Of a stretch of DNA of 43,794 nucleotides, positions 18,126 through 26,358 are shown piece by piece (positions within the stretch are counted from its first letter, which is position 1; each line of letters starts with the position of its first letter). The position numbers were made by a program, and so were the translations under genes. The notes beneath the pieces were generated by a model. That model had not been told where the DNA came from, made no database searches, and saw nothing but the letters and a program-made list of their open reading frames with translations. The stretch is taken from contig UQGM01000019.1 of assembly GCA_900540535.1 (NCBI GenBank), forward strand, positions 1-43,794, in the 5' to 3' direction. This DNA comes from an uncultured Oscillospiraceae bacterium (GTDB lineage Bacteria; Bacillota; Clostridia; Oscillospirales; Acutalibacteraceae).

Positions 18126-18546
18126 AATAATAAACGGACCTAATATAAACCTTACAGGACTTCGTGAGCCGTCCGTATATGGCAGTGAAACTCTCAGGGA
18201 TATAAACGCTGAGATCAATGAAAAAGGCGCAGAAATGGGCTTTCAGTGCGTTTTTTTTCAGTCCAACAGTGAGGGCGAGCTCATAAATGAAATCCATTCT
18301 GTACTCCTTGGAGGCTATGACGGCTGTGTTATAAATGCAGGCGCTTACACCCATTACAGCTACGCTATCCGTGATGCCATAGCCGCAACAGGCAAGCCCT
18401 TTGTAGAGGTTCATATGTCGAATATCCATGGGAGAGAAGAGTTTCGCCACACATCGGTTATAGCTCCCGTATGTGTGGGACAGATTGCAGGCTTTGGCAA
18501 AAACAGCTATGTACTTGCTTTAAGAGCGCTGGAGGCGATACTGTGA
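18112..18546 (+). CDS. aroQ: Type II 3-dehydroquinate dehydratase
   Basis: Shikimate-pathway enzyme that dehydrates 3-dehydroquinate. The 144-residue protein begins KIINGPNINLTGLREPSVYG, with the catalytic Tyr at about residue 23, and has FFQSNSEGELINEI, INAGAYTHYSYAIRDA and the catalytic-His block EVHMSNIHGREEFRHTS. The Arg and Tyr of the flexible lid are present. It is coupled at both ends: it overlaps yqeG by 14 bases, and its TGA overlaps the GTG start of pepP. Confidence 0.96.
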   Translation: MKKVKIINGPNINLTGLREPSVYGSETLRDINAEINEKGAEMGFQCVFFQSNSEGELINEIHSVLLGGYDGCVINAGAYTHYSYAIRDAIAATGKPFVEVHMSNIHGREEFRHTSVIAPVCVGQIAGFGKNSYVLALRALEAIL

Positions 18547-19604
18547 CAAATCTTGAAAAACTCTGTGCTCCTCTCAAAGAAGGAGAGGGTGCTTTGATCA
18601 CAGATGAAATTAACAGACGTTATTTTACGGATTTTCCATCCTCGGACGGTTTTCTCTTTGCATTTAAGGACGGTGCGGTTTTCGCTACTGACAGCAGATA
18701 TATAGAAGCTGCCCAAAAGAAAATCAAAAACTGTCAGGTTCTCGAAACAGGAGTCAACGCAAGGGTAAAAAACATAGCCGAAAAACACGGCTGTAAGAAA
18801 ATATATATCCAGTCGGAAACAACTACTGTTTCACAGCTCAGAAGCTATGAAAAATCTCTTTCTGACTTTGAGATTATAAGCGATGATACCCTTGATAATA
18901 TGATTTCCGATCTGCGTATGGTTAAAAGTGAAGAGGAAAAGGAGAAGATTATTAAAGCTCAGAGAATTGCCGAAAAAGCATTCGAGCATATACTTTCCTT
19001 TATAAAACCGGGAGTTTCCGAAAAGGATATTTCCCTTGAACTTGACTTTTTCATGCTCAGAAACGGCGCAGAAGCTCTTTCCTTTGAGACAATAGCCGTA
19101 AGCGGTAAAAATTCTTCAATGCCTCACGGAGTGCCCGGTGAAAAGAAAATCGAAAATGGCGATTTTATCACCATGGATTTCGGTGCGGTGGTTGACGGCT
19201 ATCACAGCGATATGACGAGAACTGTGGCGGTAGGCTCAGTAAGCGAAAAGCAGCGCAGTATATATAACATTGTATTAAGAGCTAAAAACGCCTGCCTTGC
19301 AGGTCTTAAAGAAGGTATAACCGGCAAAGAGGCGGATGCAATTGCAAGGGATATAATTGCCGCTGAGGGTTACGGCAAATATTTCGGTCACGGTACAGGT
19401 CACGGAGTAGGTGTGGAAATACATGAAAAGCCTAATCTTTCACCAAGAAACGAAAAGCCCCTTAAACGAGGCGAAATAGTTACCGTTGAGCCGGGAATAT
19501 ATCTTCCGGGAGAGTTCGGTGTACGAATAGAGGATATGGCGTTCATCACCTCCGACGGATGCGAAAACCTCACAAAAGCTCCCGAAGAGCTCATTATACT
19601 TTAA
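18543..19604 (+). CDS. pepP: Xaa-Pro aminopeptidase (M24B metallopeptidase)
   Basis: A 353-residue creatinase/prolidase-fold peptidase that cleaves N-terminal residues before proline. The N-terminal half is the non-catalytic domain. The pita-bread domain shows all five metal ligands: two Asp in MDFGAVVDGYHSDMTRT, a His in GHGTGHGVGVEIHE, a Glu in VEPGIYLPG and a Glu in VRIEDMAF. The start is GTG at 18543, overlapping the aroQ stop (GTGA). The upstream in-frame TTG and ATG codons lie inside aroQ and were rejected. In many Firmicutes aroQ-pepP-efp is a conserved order, as here. Confidence 0.93.
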   Translation: MTNLEKLCAPLKEGEGALITDEINRRYFTDFPSSDGFLFAFKDGAVFATDSRYIEAAQKKIKNCQVLETGVNARVKNIAEKHGCKKIYIQSETTTVSQLRSYEKSLSDFEIISDDTLDNMISDLRMVKSEEEKEKIIKAQRIAEKAFEHILSFIKPGVSEKDISLELDFFMLRNGAEALSFETIAVSGKNSSMPHGVPGEKKIENGDFITMDFGAVVDGYHSDMTRTVAVGSVSEKQRSIYNIVLRAKNACLAGLKEGITGKEADAIARDIIAAEGYGKYFGHGTGHGVGVEIHEKPNLSPRNEKPLKRGEIVTVEPGIYLPGEFGVRIEDMAFITSDGCENLTKAPEELIIL

Positions 19605-19652
19605 CTTGTTTTTATGGGTGATTTTCCTTTGGCATAAGGATTTTTACTTTAA

Positions 19653-19675
19653 AAGTCCCATAAAAATAGGGACTT
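19653..19675 (+). other. Hairpin between pepP and efp
   Basis: AAGTCCC (19653-19659) and GGGACTT (19669-19675) form a perfect seven-base-pair stem with a nine-base A-rich loop. Only a weak T tract follows (AAATTTTCC), so it may be a poor terminator for pepP or an RNA-stabilising end. Its right arm overlaps the first bases of the candidate efp -35 box. Confidence 0.45.
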
Positions 19676-19707
19676 GCAAATTTTCCTGTAATAGTATAAA
19701 CTATTAC
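19674..19707 (+). promoter_or_regulatory. Candidate efp promoter with a palindrome over its -10 box
   Basis: TTGCAA (19674-19679) and TATAAA (19695-19700) are 15 bases apart, a short spacer. A perfect inverted repeat GTAATAGT-ATAA-ACTATTAC (19688-19707) covers the -10 element and would suit an operator, though in AT-rich DNA it may be chance. The Shine-Dalgarno sequence CGGAGGAATA lies just before the efp ATG. Confidence 0.4.
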
Positions 19708-19739
19708 TGTTAATAACAGATTTTCGGAGGAATAATATT

Positions 19740-20297
19740 ATGGTTACAGCAGGCGATTTCAGAAACGGCGTCACATTTGAAATGGACGGCAACGTTTATC
19801 AGATTATCGAATTCCAGCACGTTAAGCCCGGTAAAGGCGCAGCTTTTGTCCGTGCAAAGATCAGAAACGTAATTGCTGGTTCAGTTGTTGAGCGTACTTT
19901 CAACCCCACAGATAAGTTCCCCACCGCTTTCATTGAGAGAAAGGAAATGGAGTACTCTTACAACGACGGCGATCTTTACTATTTCATGGATCCCGAAAGC
20001 TTCGAGCTTGTTCCGATCAACAAGTCAGACCTTTCCGACAACTTCAAGTTTGTTAAAGAGAACATGGTCTGCAAAATCCTTTCCTACAAGGGCAATGTTT
20101 TCGGCGTTGAGCCTCCCACAGTTGCAACTCTTCAGGTTGTAAAGACTGATCCCGGCTTCAAGGGCGATACAGCTACAAACGCAACAAAGCCCGCTGTTCT
20201 TGAGACAGGCGCAGAAATCAAGGTTCCGCTCTTCATCGATGAGGGAGAGATGATCAACGTTGATACCCGCACAGGTGAATATTCATCTCGTGCATAA
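19740..20297 (+). CDS. efp: Translation elongation factor P
   Basis: Relieves ribosome stalling at consecutive prolines. The 185-residue protein has the KOW-like domain I with the tip loop HVKPGKGAAFVRAKI; Lys32 is the position that is modified in many bacteria. The OB domains carry YMDPE-like YYFMDPESFELVPI, a C-terminal VVKTDPGFKGDTATNATKPAVLETG, and VPLFIDEGEMINVDTRTGEYSSRA, the hallmark end of EF-P. A separate candidate promoter lies upstream. Confidence 0.98.
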   Translation: MVTAGDFRNGVTFEMDGNVYQIIEFQHVKPGKGAAFVRAKIRNVIAGSVVERTFNPTDKFPTAFIERKEMEYSYNDGDLYYFMDPESFELVPINKSDLSDNFKFVKENMVCKILSYKGNVFGVEPPTVATLQVVKTDPGFKGDTATNATKPAVLETGAEIKVPLFIDEGEMINVDTRTGEYSSRA

Positions 20298-20343
20298 ATC
20301 AAATAAAAATAACCAAAACTTTACTTCAGGGAGGTAATTACCA

Positions 20344-20772
20344 ATGACTGTTACAGAAAAAGTAGCATATCTCAAAGGTCTTGTTGAGGGACTTGAGCTT
20401 GACGAGAGCAAAAGCGAGACAAAGGTTATCAAGGCTATGATGGATGTTCTTGACGATCTTGCACTTACAGTTACAGACCTTAGCGATGATGTTGATATTA
20501 TGGCGGAGCAGCTTGATGCTGTTGACGAAGATCTCGGAGATCTTGAAGAGTATGTCTATGACGATGAGGATGAGTGCGATTGCTGCGATTATGATGACTG
20601 TGATTGCTGCGATGACGACCTTTACGAAGTAGAGTGCCCTGCTTGCCACGAGAGTGTTTACGTTGACGAAAGCATTCTTGAGGATGGCTCAATCGAGTGC
20701 CCCAACTGTGGCGAAAAGCTTGAGTTTGAAATCGAGTTTGACGACGAAGACGAAGCAGAGGATAAGGAATAA
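20344..20772 (+). CDS. CD1247-type protein with an acidic Cys cluster and a zinc ribbon
   Basis: A 142-residue acidic protein of unknown function. The first 65 or so residues (EKVAYLKGLVEGLELDESKSETK...) match the N-terminal domain I know as CD1247-type in Clostridia and are predicted helical. A middle segment is almost entirely Asp, Glu and Tyr and contains the Cys-dense motif CDCCDYDDCDCC (about residues 79-90). It is followed by a C-terminal zinc ribbon, CPAC...CPNCGEKLEF, and an acidic tail. Preceded by GGGAGG. It lies 46 bases after efp and ends at a strong terminator, so it is probably co-transcribed with efp. Confidence 0.8.
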   Translation: MTVTEKVAYLKGLVEGLELDESKSETKVIKAMMDVLDDLALTVTDLSDDVDIMAEQLDAVDEDLGDLEEYVYDDEDECDCCDYDDCDCCDDDLYEVECPACHESVYVDESILEDGSIECPNCGEKLEFEIEFDDEDEAEDKE

Positions 20773-20801
20773 TTTTTATCCTTAAAATTTTAAATTTCAG
20801 A

Positions 20802-20831
20802 AAGACCTCGGTATAACCGGGGTCTTTTTTA
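20802..20831 (+). terminator. Intrinsic terminator after the efp-CD1247 unit
   Basis: AAGACCTCGGT (20802-20812) pairs with ACCGGGGTCTT (20816-20826) over eleven base pairs with one T-G pair, followed by TTTTTATTA. A textbook rho-independent terminator. Confidence 0.92.
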
Positions 20832-21090
20832 TTACTTAGATGATTGTTTATGTGCTAAACAAAAATTTTTATAAAAAATTAATAAAACTATAGCAAAAAT
20901 GAATTTTTTAAGGTATAATGACCTCAACAACAATAACTTTTGGAAAAATGTTGTGAATAAAAAACAAATTTAATATAGTCTGCTATTATACAGATGCAAA
21001 AGATTTGCTTCAGCTACATTTTTTGCCGGCAGCGGATAGCCGGTAAAAATGGAGATAAATTATTCTATGAATAAAAAACAGGGGAGAGAA
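20832..21090. other. AT-rich intergenic region before the GDSL hydrolase
   Basis: About 260 bases without a convincing gene. A TATAAT at 20914-20919 has only a weak -35 (TAGCAA, 17 bases upstream) and is the best promoter candidate for the next gene. A short inverted repeat, GCCGGCAGCGGATAGCCGGT near 21025-21044, could fold at the RNA level. Nothing else recognisable. Confidence 0.4.
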
Positions 21091-22389
21091 ATGGAGACAA
21101 ATCAAAGAAAAACTGGAATTTATGGTTCCGAAGCTGTTCAGATGTATTCTGAGGCAGAGTATTCAGAAAATCCGAATTATTCGGAGGAAAACTGGGTAGG
21201 TGCATGGAGCACAACTCCGGTACGGTTTGATCCTGCAAAATTTTTGAATCTGAAAAACGGACAATTTAAGCATGGATTACCGCATCTTACCTTCCGCACG
21301 GAAATCAGACCGACTATAGGCGGCGAAAACATCCGTGTGACGCTTTCAAACGCCTTTGGAAAGCAGCCCGTTACTGTTGATGCTGTAACTGCTGCAATGG
21401 GAAACGGTAAATCCGTGTGCAAGGTGCAGCCCGATACCATTAAACAGGTTTTGTTTGATGGCAAAGAAAGTGTAACCATTGAACCGGGATGCACTGTTAC
21501 GTCAGATCCAATCGGTATGGAAGTGGAAGCTCTTGAGCCGTTGGTAATTTCATCTTTTGTGAAAAAATCAGGAGTTATGCGCACCTTTGGTATGATTGGC
21601 GGTCATACATACGCTCAGTTCGGTAATCACACAAAATCAGCTAATATGCTGGGAAGCCCCATGAAGCTTAACGGAGATTTCGGAGAATACGCAATAATTC
21701 CTCTTATAAGCTATGTTGAGGTATATGCGCCGGGGGCATCAGCGGCGGTAATAATAGGTGATTCCACTATTGCCAATGATATTCCACTAATGCTTGCAAA
21801 GAAACTTCAGGATGAAGGAATCCATAACGTGGGTATTCTTCAGCAAGCAGTCAAGGGCAACAGATTAATGGCTGATGGAGTTGGAAGACTCGGAATGATT
21901 TACGGTGAATCAATGCTGGATCGTTTTGAGCGTGATGCGCTGAATTTGCCGGGCGTCAAAAAGATTTTCATCAAAGTGGGTGATAACGATATAATACACC
22001 CTCAGTGTAAAAGTATGCAGGGCATAGCAAAATATGTTACTACTGATGAAATGATTGACGCATACAAGGAGCTTATTGAAAGAGCTCATAAGAAAGACAT
22101 TCAAGTGTATATGTTTACACGAACCGCATGGAGAGGATATACGAGAAATCTTCTGGGCGGCGGTGACGATGTTACATGGACAACTGAAATTGACGAAATG
22201 AGAAAGCAGCTCAATCGCTGGATCCGGAGCGATGAGAGCACGGCGGACGGTTTTGTAGATCTTGATTACCTTTGCGGGGATGATCTTGCGGAGGAAATGA
22301 GCAAGGAGTATACAACGGACGGAGTTCATTTTACTCCAAAGGGACAACAAGAGGTTGTGGATAATCTGTCACTTGATTTATTTAGATAA
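21091..22389 (+). CDS. SGNH/GDSL hydrolase with N-terminal beta-sandwich domain
   Basis: A predicted serine esterase of about 432 residues. A beta-rich N-terminal domain starts at WVGAWSTTPVRF and includes IRVTLSNAFGKQPV. The SGNH catalytic domain follows: block I VIIGDSTIAND (nucleophile Ser), KVGDNDIIHP, and block V DGVHFTPKGQQEV with the Asp-x-x-His pair. Substrate unknown; relatives deacetylate sugars or glycans. No signal peptide is seen. The ATG at 21091 was chosen for its GGGGAG four bases upstream; ATGs at 21067 and 21049 are alternatives with weaker sites. Codons include more TTG and CTG than neighbouring genes, hinting at later acquisition. It stands alone between two terminators. 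Confidence 0.82.
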   Translation: METNQRKTGIYGSEAVQMYSEAEYSENPNYSEENWVGAWSTTPVRFDPAKFLNLKNGQFKHGLPHLTFRTEIRPTIGGENIRVTLSNAFGKQPVTVDAVTAAMGNGKSVCKVQPDTIKQVLFDGKESVTIEPGCTVTSDPIGMEVEALEPLVISSFVKKSGVMRTFGMIGGHTYAQFGNHTKSANMLGSPMKLNGDFGEYAIIPLISYVEVYAPGASAAVIIGDSTIANDIPLMLAKKLQDEGIHNVGILQQAVKGNRLMADGVGRLGMIYGESMLDRFERDALNLPGVKKIFIKVGDNDIIHPQCKSMQGIAKYVTTDEMIDAYKELIERAHKKDIQVYMFTRTAWRGYTRNLLGGGDDVTWTTEIDEMRKQLNRWIRSDESTADGFVDLDYLCGDDLAEEMSKEYTTDGVHFTPKGQQEVVDNLSLDLFR

Positions 22390-22397
22390 AAGAACAT

Positions 22398-22435
22398 AAA
22401 AACAGGCGGTGAAATTAATTTCACCGCCTGTTTTT
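22398..22435. terminator. Bidirectional terminator between convergent genes
   Basis: A perfect palindrome with 19-base arms. AAACAGGCGGTGAAATT occupies the left arm, with an A run before it and TTTTT after it, so it can end both the plus-strand esterase transcript and the minus-strand glycogen operon. Confidence 0.93.
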
Positions 22436-22464
22436 GTCTGTATTATAACTGATAATTTATAAAA

Positions 22465-23892
22465 TTATCCCTCTTTAAGCAAAGACTTATAGAGCTTAAT
22501 GTACTCGTTTGCGCTGCGTCCCCAGCTGAAATCGCTTTCGAGAGCACGTTTTACGAGAATCTGCCAGCCTTCAGTGTTCTTGTAACCCTCGAGAGCTCTG
22601 TACATTGTGTGGAGCATATCGTGGGCGTTGTAGTTTGAGAAAGTGAAGCCGTTGCCCATTCCGTCGCCGCTGTCGGTTATGGAGTCTCTGAGACCGCCTG
22701 TCTCACGGACAATCGGAATTGAACCATAGCGCAGTGCTATCATCTGTGAAAGACCGCAGGGCTCACTCTTTGAGGGCATAAGGAATATGTCTGAACCGGC
22801 ATAAATCTTTCTTGAAAGAGAGGGGATGAATCCGATTCTTGTGCCGACCTTATCGGGATATCTTCCTGCAAGGTCTTTAAAGTAATTCTCATACTGCCAG
22901 TCGCCGCTGCCCAAAACAACAACTTGGACGTCGTTATTTGCAACAAATTCTTCAAGAACGGCTTCCACAAGGTCAAATCCTTTATGGGAAACAAGTCTTG
23001 AAACGATTCCTACAACGGGAACATCCTCACGCTGGGGAAGTCCAAAATTCTGCTGGAGGTCAATCTTGTTTTTAACCTTGTTTTCCGGATGCTCAGCGGA
23101 ATAGTTAGCTGCGATGTTTTTATCTGTTTCGGGATTATAATTTACTGTATCAATACCGTTAAGTATGCCGGAAAGCTTCCATGAACGCTGGTTGAGGATT
23201 GTATCGAGACCGTGGCTGTACCATGGGTCAAGGATTTCCTGAGCATAGGTAGGACTTACGGTTGTAACTCTGTTTGCACATTCAATGGCGGCTTTCATGA
23301 AGTTGGTGTTTCCGTCATATTCAATGAGATTGTAAGCGCTTTCAGGGATGCCTAAAACATCGTTGAGCAGTTCTTTGCCGTAAACTCCCTGATACTGGAT
23401 GTTGTGAATTGTGAAAACAGTTTTGATGTTTTCAAAGCCCTCTCTCTGAGCATACATAACGCTGTAATAGAGAGGTGTAAGAGCTGACTGCCAGTCGTTG
23501 CAGTGAATGATGTCGGGCTTGAAGTCGATATATGGAAGCATTTCGAGAACAGCTCTTGAGAAAAATGCAAATCTTTCGGCATCATCGTAATATCCGTAAA
23601 TGCCGTCACGTTTAAAATAATACTGATTGTCTAAAAGGTAATAAATAACTCCGTCAACCTTTGCTTCAAATACGCCGCAGTACTGTCTGCGCCATGAAAC
23701 AGGAACAGAAAGGCTTGTTAAAAACTTCATTGTATTTTTAAGTTCCTGAGAAATGCCGTCATACATGGGCATAACTACACGGCAGCCTATAAGACGTTTG
23801 CGAAGAGCCTGGGGCAGTGAACCTGCTACATCTCCCAGGCCGCCGCTGGCCATAAAGGGCAAAGCCTCACTGGAAACATAAAGAACTTTCAT
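22465..23892 (-). CDS. glgA: Glycogen synthase (ADP-glucose type)
   Basis: GT5-family enzyme that extends alpha-1,4-glucan from ADP-glucose. It has 475 residues, the usual length. The N-terminal nucleotide-sugar loop is SSEALPFMASGGLGDVAGSLP, and HCNDWQSALTPL, TVFTIHNIQYQGVY, GIVSRLVSHKGFDL and the C-terminal SEPCGLSQMIALRYGSIPIVRETGGL block are all present. A GAGGAGG site precedes the ATG. It is the last gene of the glgB-glgC-glgD-glgA operon and reads into the shared bidirectional terminator. Confidence 0.97.
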   Translation of the reverse strand: MKVLYVSSEALPFMASGGLGDVAGSLPQALRKRLIGCRVVMPMYDGISQELKNTMKFLTSLSVPVSWRRQYCGVFEAKVDGVIYYLLDNQYYFKRDGIYGYYDDAERFAFFSRAVLEMLPYIDFKPDIIHCNDWQSALTPLYYSVMYAQREGFENIKTVFTIHNIQYQGVYGKELLNDVLGIPESAYNLIEYDGNTNFMKAAIECANRVTTVSPTYAQEILDPWYSHGLDTILNQRSWKLSGILNGIDTVNYNPETDKNIAANYSAEHPENKVKNKIDLQQNFGLPQREDVPVVGIVSRLVSHKGFDLVEAVLEEFVANNDVQVVVLGSGDWQYENYFKDLAGRYPDKVGTRIGFIPSLSRKIYAGSDIFLMPSKSEPCGLSQMIALRYGSIPIVRETGGLRDSITDSGDGMGNGFTFSNYNAHDMLHTMYRALEGYKNTEGWQILVKRALESDFSWGRSANEYIKLYKSLLKEG

Positions 23893-23982
23893 GAAAAGAC
23901 CTCCTCTTGTGCAGAAAAAATTTAAAATATACCGGAGCCCGAAGCCATTTTACAGGCTTCGGAGTCCGGAGAAACTTTTTAA

Positions 23983-25095
23983 TCAGATAGTTTTGTTTTT
24001 GGCCACATAGACAGGATAGTTTTTATCTCCTGTAAGGCTCTTACCGGGCTGAACAACAACGTTTTTATCGAGGATTACGCAGTTAAGGTTTGCGTCTTCT
24101 CCTACGCTTGCGCCCTGCATGATTATAGAATCCTCGACTTTAGCGCCTTTGGCAACTTTAACGCCTCTGAAAAGAACGCTGTTTTCAACTTCACCCTCAA
24201 TTACGCAGCCGTCTGCAATAAGGGAGTTCTTAACGTTTGAGCCGAGACCGTAAAGAGCCGGCATATCGTCACGAACCTTTGTGTAAACAGGTCTGTCGGG
24301 ATTAAACAGACTGCGGCAGTTGTCTTTGTCAAGCAAAGCCATATTTGCCTTGTAGTAGCTTTCAACGGAATCTATTGGCATGCAGAAGCCTTCAACTTTG
24401 TATCCGTAAATTTTAAGCTTATTTACATTGGCCTGAATGATGTCTCTTTCTACGTTTTCACGGTTATGTACAGCGGCATCTCTGATAAGCTCTTCGAAAA
24501 GAGGCTTATTAACTATCATCATATTAAGAGAATAGTTTTTATCCTCAGGCTTGTCGCCTACTGCAACAGATGTTATTCTGCCGTCTTCGTCAAGGTCGAA
24601 GGTGGCAAGATTTTTAAGAGCAGGAGCCTTGCCGTGAGCGTAAGCTATTGTTATATCAGCGCCTGTGTCGATATGCTGCTGCATGAGCTGAGCATAGTCG
24701 GGATTGCATACCATGTTGCAGTCCGAAACAAGCACATACTCTTCAACTGACTTGTGGATAAAATCAAGGACATTATAAAGAGCGTCCACTCTGTTTTTAT
24801 ATGTACCTGCCTGAACATTGTTAAAGGGAGGAAGCAGATACATACCGCCTGTTTTTCTTGAAAGATCCCAAGGCTTACCTGTGCCAAGGTGATCCATGAG
24901 GGACTGGAAGTTGCTCTTTGTTATAACTCCAACCTGATCTATTCCGCAGTTTACCATGCCTGAAAGAATAAAGTCGATAAGTCTGTAACGTCCTGCAAAG
25001 GGTACTGAACCCATTGTTCTTACGTCAGTAAGTTCGCTTATTGCTTCATCGTAAGCGTTTGAAAAAATAATTCCGAGAATATGGTTAACCCTCAT
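23983..25095 (-). CDS. glgD: Glucose-1-phosphate adenylyltransferase subunit GlgD
   Basis: Second subunit of the Firmicutes-type ADP-glucose pyrophosphorylase. The 370 residues resemble GlgC throughout (RYRLIDFILSGMVNCGIDQVGV, GTGKPWDLSRKTGG, left-handed beta-helix C-terminus), but the catalytic GGxGxRL loop is replaced by GIIFSNAYDEAISEL, as in known GlgD proteins. They act as a partner or regulatory subunit that boosts GlgC. The ATG follows the glgC stop with no gap (TAAATG), and GAGGGGGTG lies upstream. Confidence 0.95.
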   Translation of the reverse strand: MRVNHILGIIFSNAYDEAISELTDVRTMGSVPFAGRYRLIDFILSGMVNCGIDQVGVITKSNFQSLMDHLGTGKPWDLSRKTGGMYLLPPFNNVQAGTYKNRVDALYNVLDFIHKSVEEYVLVSDCNMVCNPDYAQLMQQHIDTGADITIAYAHGKAPALKNLATFDLDEDGRITSVAVGDKPEDKNYSLNMMIVNKPLFEELIRDAAVHNRENVERDIIQANVNKLKIYGYKVEGFCMPIDSVESYYKANMALLDKDNCRSLFNPDRPVYTKVRDDMPALYGLGSNVKNSLIADGCVIEGEVENSVLFRGVKVAKGAKVEDSIIMQGASVGEDANLNCVILDKNVVVQPGKSLTGDKNYPVYVAKNKTI

Positions 25096-26310
25096 TTATT
25101 TCACCCCCTCAATGTCTTCGCCTATCATGGCTTTTGGTTCAACAACGGCACCGGCGCCAACCTTTACGCCTGAGCCTACAACTGCAACGCCCCACTGGTC
25201 AAGGTCATCCATATCTTCGGGACGTTTTCCGATAATTGCATTTTCACCGATAACTGCATTTTCAGCAACTATTGCATACTGAACAACAGCGCCTTTTTTA
25301 ATGACAGTGCCGGGCATGATTATCGAGTCGAGAACCTTTGCTCCCTCTTCAATAACTACGTTGGGGAAGAGAATGGAGAAATCTACTGTTCCCTCAATTA
25401 CGCCGCCCTCTGAAATAAGGGAGTTCTGAACATAAGCACTGCTTCCGATGTAGTGGGGAGGGGCAACGGGATTTTTAGCATAGATTTTCCATGAAGTATC
25501 AGTGAGATCAAGGTCAACGCTGGGATTGAGAAGGTCAAGGTTTGCTTCCCAAAGGCTGTCGATTGTTCCGACATCCTTCCAGTATCCGCTGAAGGGATAT
25601 GCAAAGAGTTTTTCATGGTTTTCATGCATAGCAGGAATAACGTCATGACCGAAATCGTTGCCTGATTCGGGATTGTTTTCATCTTCTATAAGGTACTTTC
25701 TGAGAATTTCCCATGTGAAGATGTAAACGCCCATTGAAGCTTTGTTTGTTGTGGGATTCTTCGGCTTCTCTTTGAATTCATAAATGGAGCCGTCCTCGTT
25801 TGTGAACATAAGTCCGAAACGTGAAGCCTCTTCCCACGGAACCTCAAGGGATGCTATTGTGCAGGCAGCGCCCTTTTCCTTGTGGTAGTCGAGCATTTTG
25901 GAATAATCCATTTTGTAAATATGGTCGCCAGAAAGAACCAATACATATTCGGGATTATATCTGTCAATAAATCCGATGTTCTGATAAATAGCGTTTGCAG
26001 TACCTTTGTACCACTGTGTACCCTCTATCTGCTGATAAGGTGAAAGCACATGAACACCGCCGTTTACACGGTCGAGATCCCAAGTCTGACCGTTGCCTAT
26101 GTAATCATTAAGCTCAAGAGGCTGATACTGGGTAAGTACACCTACAGTATTGATACCTGAGTTTACACAGTTTGAAAGGGGAAAGTCGATGATTCTGTAC
26201 TTTCCTCCGTATGGGACAGCGGGTTTTGCAATTTTGCGGGTAAGTATTCCCAAGCGGCTTCCCTGACCGCCGGCAAGGAGCATGGCAATACATTCCTGTT
26301 TGCGGGCCAT
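25096..26310 (-). CDS. glgC: Glucose-1-phosphate adenylyltransferase, catalytic subunit
   Basis: Makes ADP-glucose, the committed step of glycogen synthesis. The 404-residue protein has the nucleotide-binding loop LLAGGQGSRLGILTRKIAKPA, KYRIIDFPLSNCVNSG, GTANAIYQN, LSGDHIYKMDY, FKEKP, the sugar-phosphate region SGYWKDVGTI and a C-terminal beta-helix of hexapeptide repeats. It is followed directly by glgD and preceded by glgB with a 48-base gap that carries AAAGGAGGA before the ATG. Confidence 0.97.
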   Translation of the reverse strand: MARKQECIAMLLAGGQGSRLGILTRKIAKPAVPYGGKYRIIDFPLSNCVNSGINTVGVLTQYQPLELNDYIGNGQTWDLDRVNGGVHVLSPYQQIEGTQWYKGTANAIYQNIGFIDRYNPEYVLVLSGDHIYKMDYSKMLDYHKEKGAACTIASLEVPWEEASRFGLMFTNEDGSIYEFKEKPKNPTTNKASMGVYIFTWEILRKYLIEDENNPESGNDFGHDVIPAMHENHEKLFAYPFSGYWKDVGTIDSLWEANLDLLNPSVDLDLTDTSWKIYAKNPVAPPHYIGSSAYVQNSLISEGGVIEGTVDFSILFPNVVIEEGAKVLDSIIMPGTVIKKGAVVQYAIVAENAVIGENAIIGKRPEDMDDLDQWGVAVVGSGVKVGAGAVVEPKAMIGEDIEGVK

Positions 26311-26358
26311 AAAAAGTCCTCCTTTTATTGAAATTGTAATTATATTCGTTAACCTTAT

